Source of the DNA: Lactobacillus sp. UCMA15818
GTDB taxonomy: Bacteria; Bacillota; Bacilli; Lactobacillales; Lactobacillaceae
Reading direction: 5' to 3'
Assembly: GCF_030400225.1 (NCBI RefSeq)
Contig: NZ_VJYB01000006.1
Location: 1 to 64,000, forward strand
Length of the DNA: 64,000 nucleotides
Position numbers and translations under genes: made by a program. A model generated the notes under the pieces. It did no database searches, was not told where the DNA came from, and was given only the letters and a program-made list of their open reading frames with translations. The stretch's first letter is position 1. Each line of letters begins with the position of its first letter. Positions 62,654 through 64,000 of the stretch are shown here, piece by piece.

Positions 62654-62947
62654 ATGAGTAAGATCCCAACACCAAAAATTAGCGAAATTTTGAAAGAAGA
62701 ATTTATGGAGCCTTTGAACTTCTCAGCCTATGCATTGGCAAAGAAGATCAATGTACCAACGTCTAGAATACAAGATATTTTACATGATCGGCGACAAATC
62801 ACTGTTGATACATCTGTTAGATTAGGCAGGTTTTTTGGAGTTTCTGACCGCTATTTTTTAAACTTACAAAATGATATAGATATTCGTAATGCCGAAGAAG
62901 AAAAAGGAAATGAGTATAGTCAGATTCAACAATATCAATTTGGATAG
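62654..62947 (+). CDS. higA: HigA-type antitoxin (XRE)
   Basis: The ATG at 62654 is preferred over a GTG at 62645. The 97-residue protein has the HigA/VapI XRE fold (FSAYALAKKINVPTSRIQDILHDRRQITVDTSVRL, and FGVSDRYFLNLQNDID). It neutralises HigB and represses the operon. It follows the toxin gene directly. Confidence 0.9.
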   Translation: MSKIPTPKISEILKEEFMEPLNFSAYALAKKINVPTSRIQDILHDRRQITVDTSVRLGRFFGVSDRYFLNLQNDIDIRNAEEEKGNEYSQIQQYQFG

Positions 62948-63012
62948 ATTTAAATGGCTCTTTGTCAACCGCTGTTGATGAGAAATTTTTATTAGGGGCT
63001 TGACTAAACGTA

Positions 63013-63193
63013 GGAAGAGGCTGGGTCAAAAGTTAAATTTTGATTCAGTTTCTCTATTTATTTCGTATAAACGTGTTTCATAAGTCAAAATTTTCCGTCT
63101 AACTTCGAATTACTCATAGCAAAGTACTCGCTATGTTCGTAATTTCGAGTTAATACTCAATTTTTGTAAAGCACTTCAGCTTAGCCACATCCC
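63013..63193 (-). repeat. dispersed MITE-like repeat, copy E (full length, reversed)
   Basis: About 180 bp between two toxin-antitoxin modules. Its complement starts gggatgtggctaagctgaag, matching the end of the IS fragment at the left edge of the window. It runs through the central hairpin block and ends near tttgacccagcctct. Confidence 0.75.
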
Positions 63194-63221
63194 AAAGTAT
63201 GACTTATATAAGCAAATAGTT

Positions 63222-63243
63222 GCGTACGTGTAAAACGTACGTT
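63222..63243. promoter_or_regulatory. palindromic operator of the YefM/YoeB-like operon
   Basis: Two copies of the dyad cgtacg (63223-63228 and the acgtacgt around 63235-63242) lie 20-45 bp upstream of the antitoxin gene, the pattern of autoregulated YefM/Phd operons. Confidence 0.6.
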
Positions 63244-63268
63244 CTAATTTGTCTTAGAGGTGATCAAA

Positions 63269-63532
63269 ATGAAAAACTATACACCCACAAAAGCACGTCA
63301 GCACCTTTATCAGATTTTAAAAGATATCAACCAGCAAAAAAAACCGGTTACAATTACACCTGCTAACGGAAATGAAGATCAAGCAGCCATTATTATTTCT
63401 AAAAAAGATTGGGATTCAATCACTGAGACCTTATATTTGGAAAATACTGGAACATTGGCTAAAGTCCGTGAACGTGTAGATGATGACAGTGGCTTTACTA
63501 ACGCTGATGAAATTGATTGGGATAATCTATGA
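63269..63532 (+). CDS. YefM/Phd-family antitoxin
   Basis: The ATG at 63269 follows agaggtg. The 87-residue protein has the Phd/YefM fold (TPTKARQHLYQILKDINQQKKPVTITPANGN, then AIIISKKDWDSITETLYLEN). It binds the operator and neutralises the toxin encoded next, which it overlaps by four bases. Confidence 0.9.
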   Translation: MKNYTPTKARQHLYQILKDINQQKKPVTITPANGNEDQAAIIISKKDWDSITETLYLENTGTLAKVRERVDDDSGFTNADEIDWDNL

Positions 63533-63795
63533 GTGTTTATCAAGTTGAGATAAAAAACTCTGCTAAAAGTGATTTGAAAAAGTTAAAGAAATCGAACTTA
63601 AAGGACCAATTTTTAAAAACGGTTGCTATTTTAAAAGTGAATTCATACCAGTTAACACAATCATTTGAAAAATTACAGCCAACCGGTCGTGGATTGTATT
63701 CAAGGCGACTAAATGCGCAGCACCGAGTAGTTTATCGTGTAGATGAAGAATTAAAAAAGGTTTACATTTATGCAGCATGGAGCCATTACGAATAA
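63529..63795 (+). CDS. YoeB/Txe-family toxin
   Basis: The 88-residue RelE-like toxin ends SRRLNAQHRVVYRVDEELKKVYIYAAWSHYE, the typical YoeB/Txe tail with the His-Tyr catalytic end. It cleaves mRNA at the ribosomal A site. It overlaps the YefM-like gene by four bases. Confidence 0.92.
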   Translation: MSVYQVEIKNSAKSDLKKLKKSNLKDQFLKTVAILKVNSYQLTQSFEKLQPTGRGLYSRRLNAQHRVVYRVDEELKKVYIYAAWSHYE

Positions 63796-63797
63796 CT

Positions 63798-63850
63798 AAA
63801 AAAACTAGCAAAATAGATCCTGAATTTGGGAGAAATTTTGCTAGTTTTTT
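63798..63850. terminator. terminator of the YefM/YoeB module
   Basis: Arms aaaaaactagcaaaat and attttgctagtttttt are followed by T residues on the plus strand and preceded by A residues for the minus strand. Confidence 0.85.
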
Positions 63851-63914
63851 GCTTAATTTCGCTTCTTTAGAGTGTTCGGAAAATCAATAGGAAATGTTTG
63901 ACCACACTATACTG

Positions 63915-64000
63915 TTAGAAATATTCTGGAATGCTCCTATCTGTTAAAAAACAGTCGATTATGTAATCCCAAGGAGAACGTACCTCTGTATCGGAAGATA
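63915..64000 (-). CDS. 3' end of an unrecognised gene at the window edge
   Basis: One minus-strand frame reads SSDTEVRSPWDYIIDCFLTD and ends in RSIPEYF before a TAA at 63915-63917. It could be the C-terminus of a protein that begins outside the window. No family is recognised. The chance of a spurious frame of 28 codons is not small. Confidence 0.3.
   Translation of the reverse strand, partial: SSDTEVRSPWDYIIDCFLTDRSIPEYF

Noticed and set aside
62957-63005. ISL3-type IS end (ggctctttgtcaacc...)
   Set aside because: The resemblance is by memory of a short motif, and neither a second end nor a transposase is in the window.
1-64000. tRNA, rRNA, T-box or other classical RNA genes
   Set aside because: No cloverleaf, rRNA segment or T-box core motif was found by reading both strands.

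Overview
The window is AT-rich and reads as the chromosome of a low-GC Gram-positive bacterium of the Lactobacillaceae. Strong AGGAGG-type ribosome binding sites, the gene order rsmG-noc-parA-parB-DUF951-ychF, MsmEFG/DexB/MsmK sugar genes and a KxYKxGKxW-type signal peptide all point that way. A flagellin/FliD/FliT-like/FliS cluster narrows it to a motile lactobacillus; a Liquorilactobacillus-type organism is my inference, not a proof. The rsmG-noc-par block suggests the right part lies near the replication origin. No rRNA, tRNA or CRISPR array was seen.

Layout. 0-0.15 kb: edge of an IS3/IS150-like insertion sequence. 0.2-4.8 kb: an SPFH protein with a ribbon-helix-helix/NfeD-like partner, then a PLD-SF2 helicase overlapping a NUDIX hydrolase. 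5-12.5 kb: signal peptidase I and a set of small regulator/target pairs (MerR-CMD, Rgg-MFS, TetR-HXXEE), plus GNAT acetyltransferases and a DUF3781 protein. 12.6-20.8 kb: an oligosaccharide ABC importer with a dextran-glucosidase-type GH13 enzyme, two LacI regulators and the MsmK ATPase, with palindromic operators and cre-like sites between them; together they import and hydrolyse alpha-1,6-linked glucosides. 21-24.2 kb: CdaR/PucR-type and HxlR regulators, a GNAT and an epimerase-like oxidoreductase. 24.3-29.2 kb: LacD-type aldolase, fructose-family PTS EIIBCA, PfkB kinase and divergent RpiR regulator, a complete phosphoketohexose pathway. 29.3-33.3 kb: a glutathione S-transferase with an ArsR regulator, an SRPBCC protein and several XRE regulators, two with membrane segments.

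33.5-37.3 kb: a cell-surface locus with a GT2 glycosyltransferase, a small unknown protein and a Ser-rich GH73/LysM autolysin. 37.7-47.7 kb: M20 peptidase, flavin disulfide reductase, polysaccharide pyruvyl transferase, sugar porter, VOC dioxygenase-like protein, purine-type PRTase plus permease, and an MFS exporter. 47.8-49.3 kb: an ECF sigma factor/RsiV-like pair behind its own ECF-type promoter. 49.4-54.8 kb: DUF1129, ychF, DUF951, parB, parA, noc, rsmG. 54.9-60.5 kb: a flagellar filament cluster ending in a large glycosyltransferase, with a sigma-D-type promoter before fliC. 60.7-63.8 kb: XRE-membrane regulator, NAD(P)-binding protein and two toxin-antitoxin modules (HigBA and YefM/YoeB-like).

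A family of dispersed 65-185 bp repeats occurs at six places. Their ends resemble the end of the IS at the left edge, so they look like non-autonomous derivatives of it. In two places the right end forms a terminator hairpin, and in one the repeat supplies the last codons of an MFS gene. The best leads are the RHH-NfeD/SPFH pair, the PLD-helicase/NUDIX pair, the glycosyltransferase-autolysin locus, the flagellin-glycosyltransferase cluster and the MITE-like repeats.
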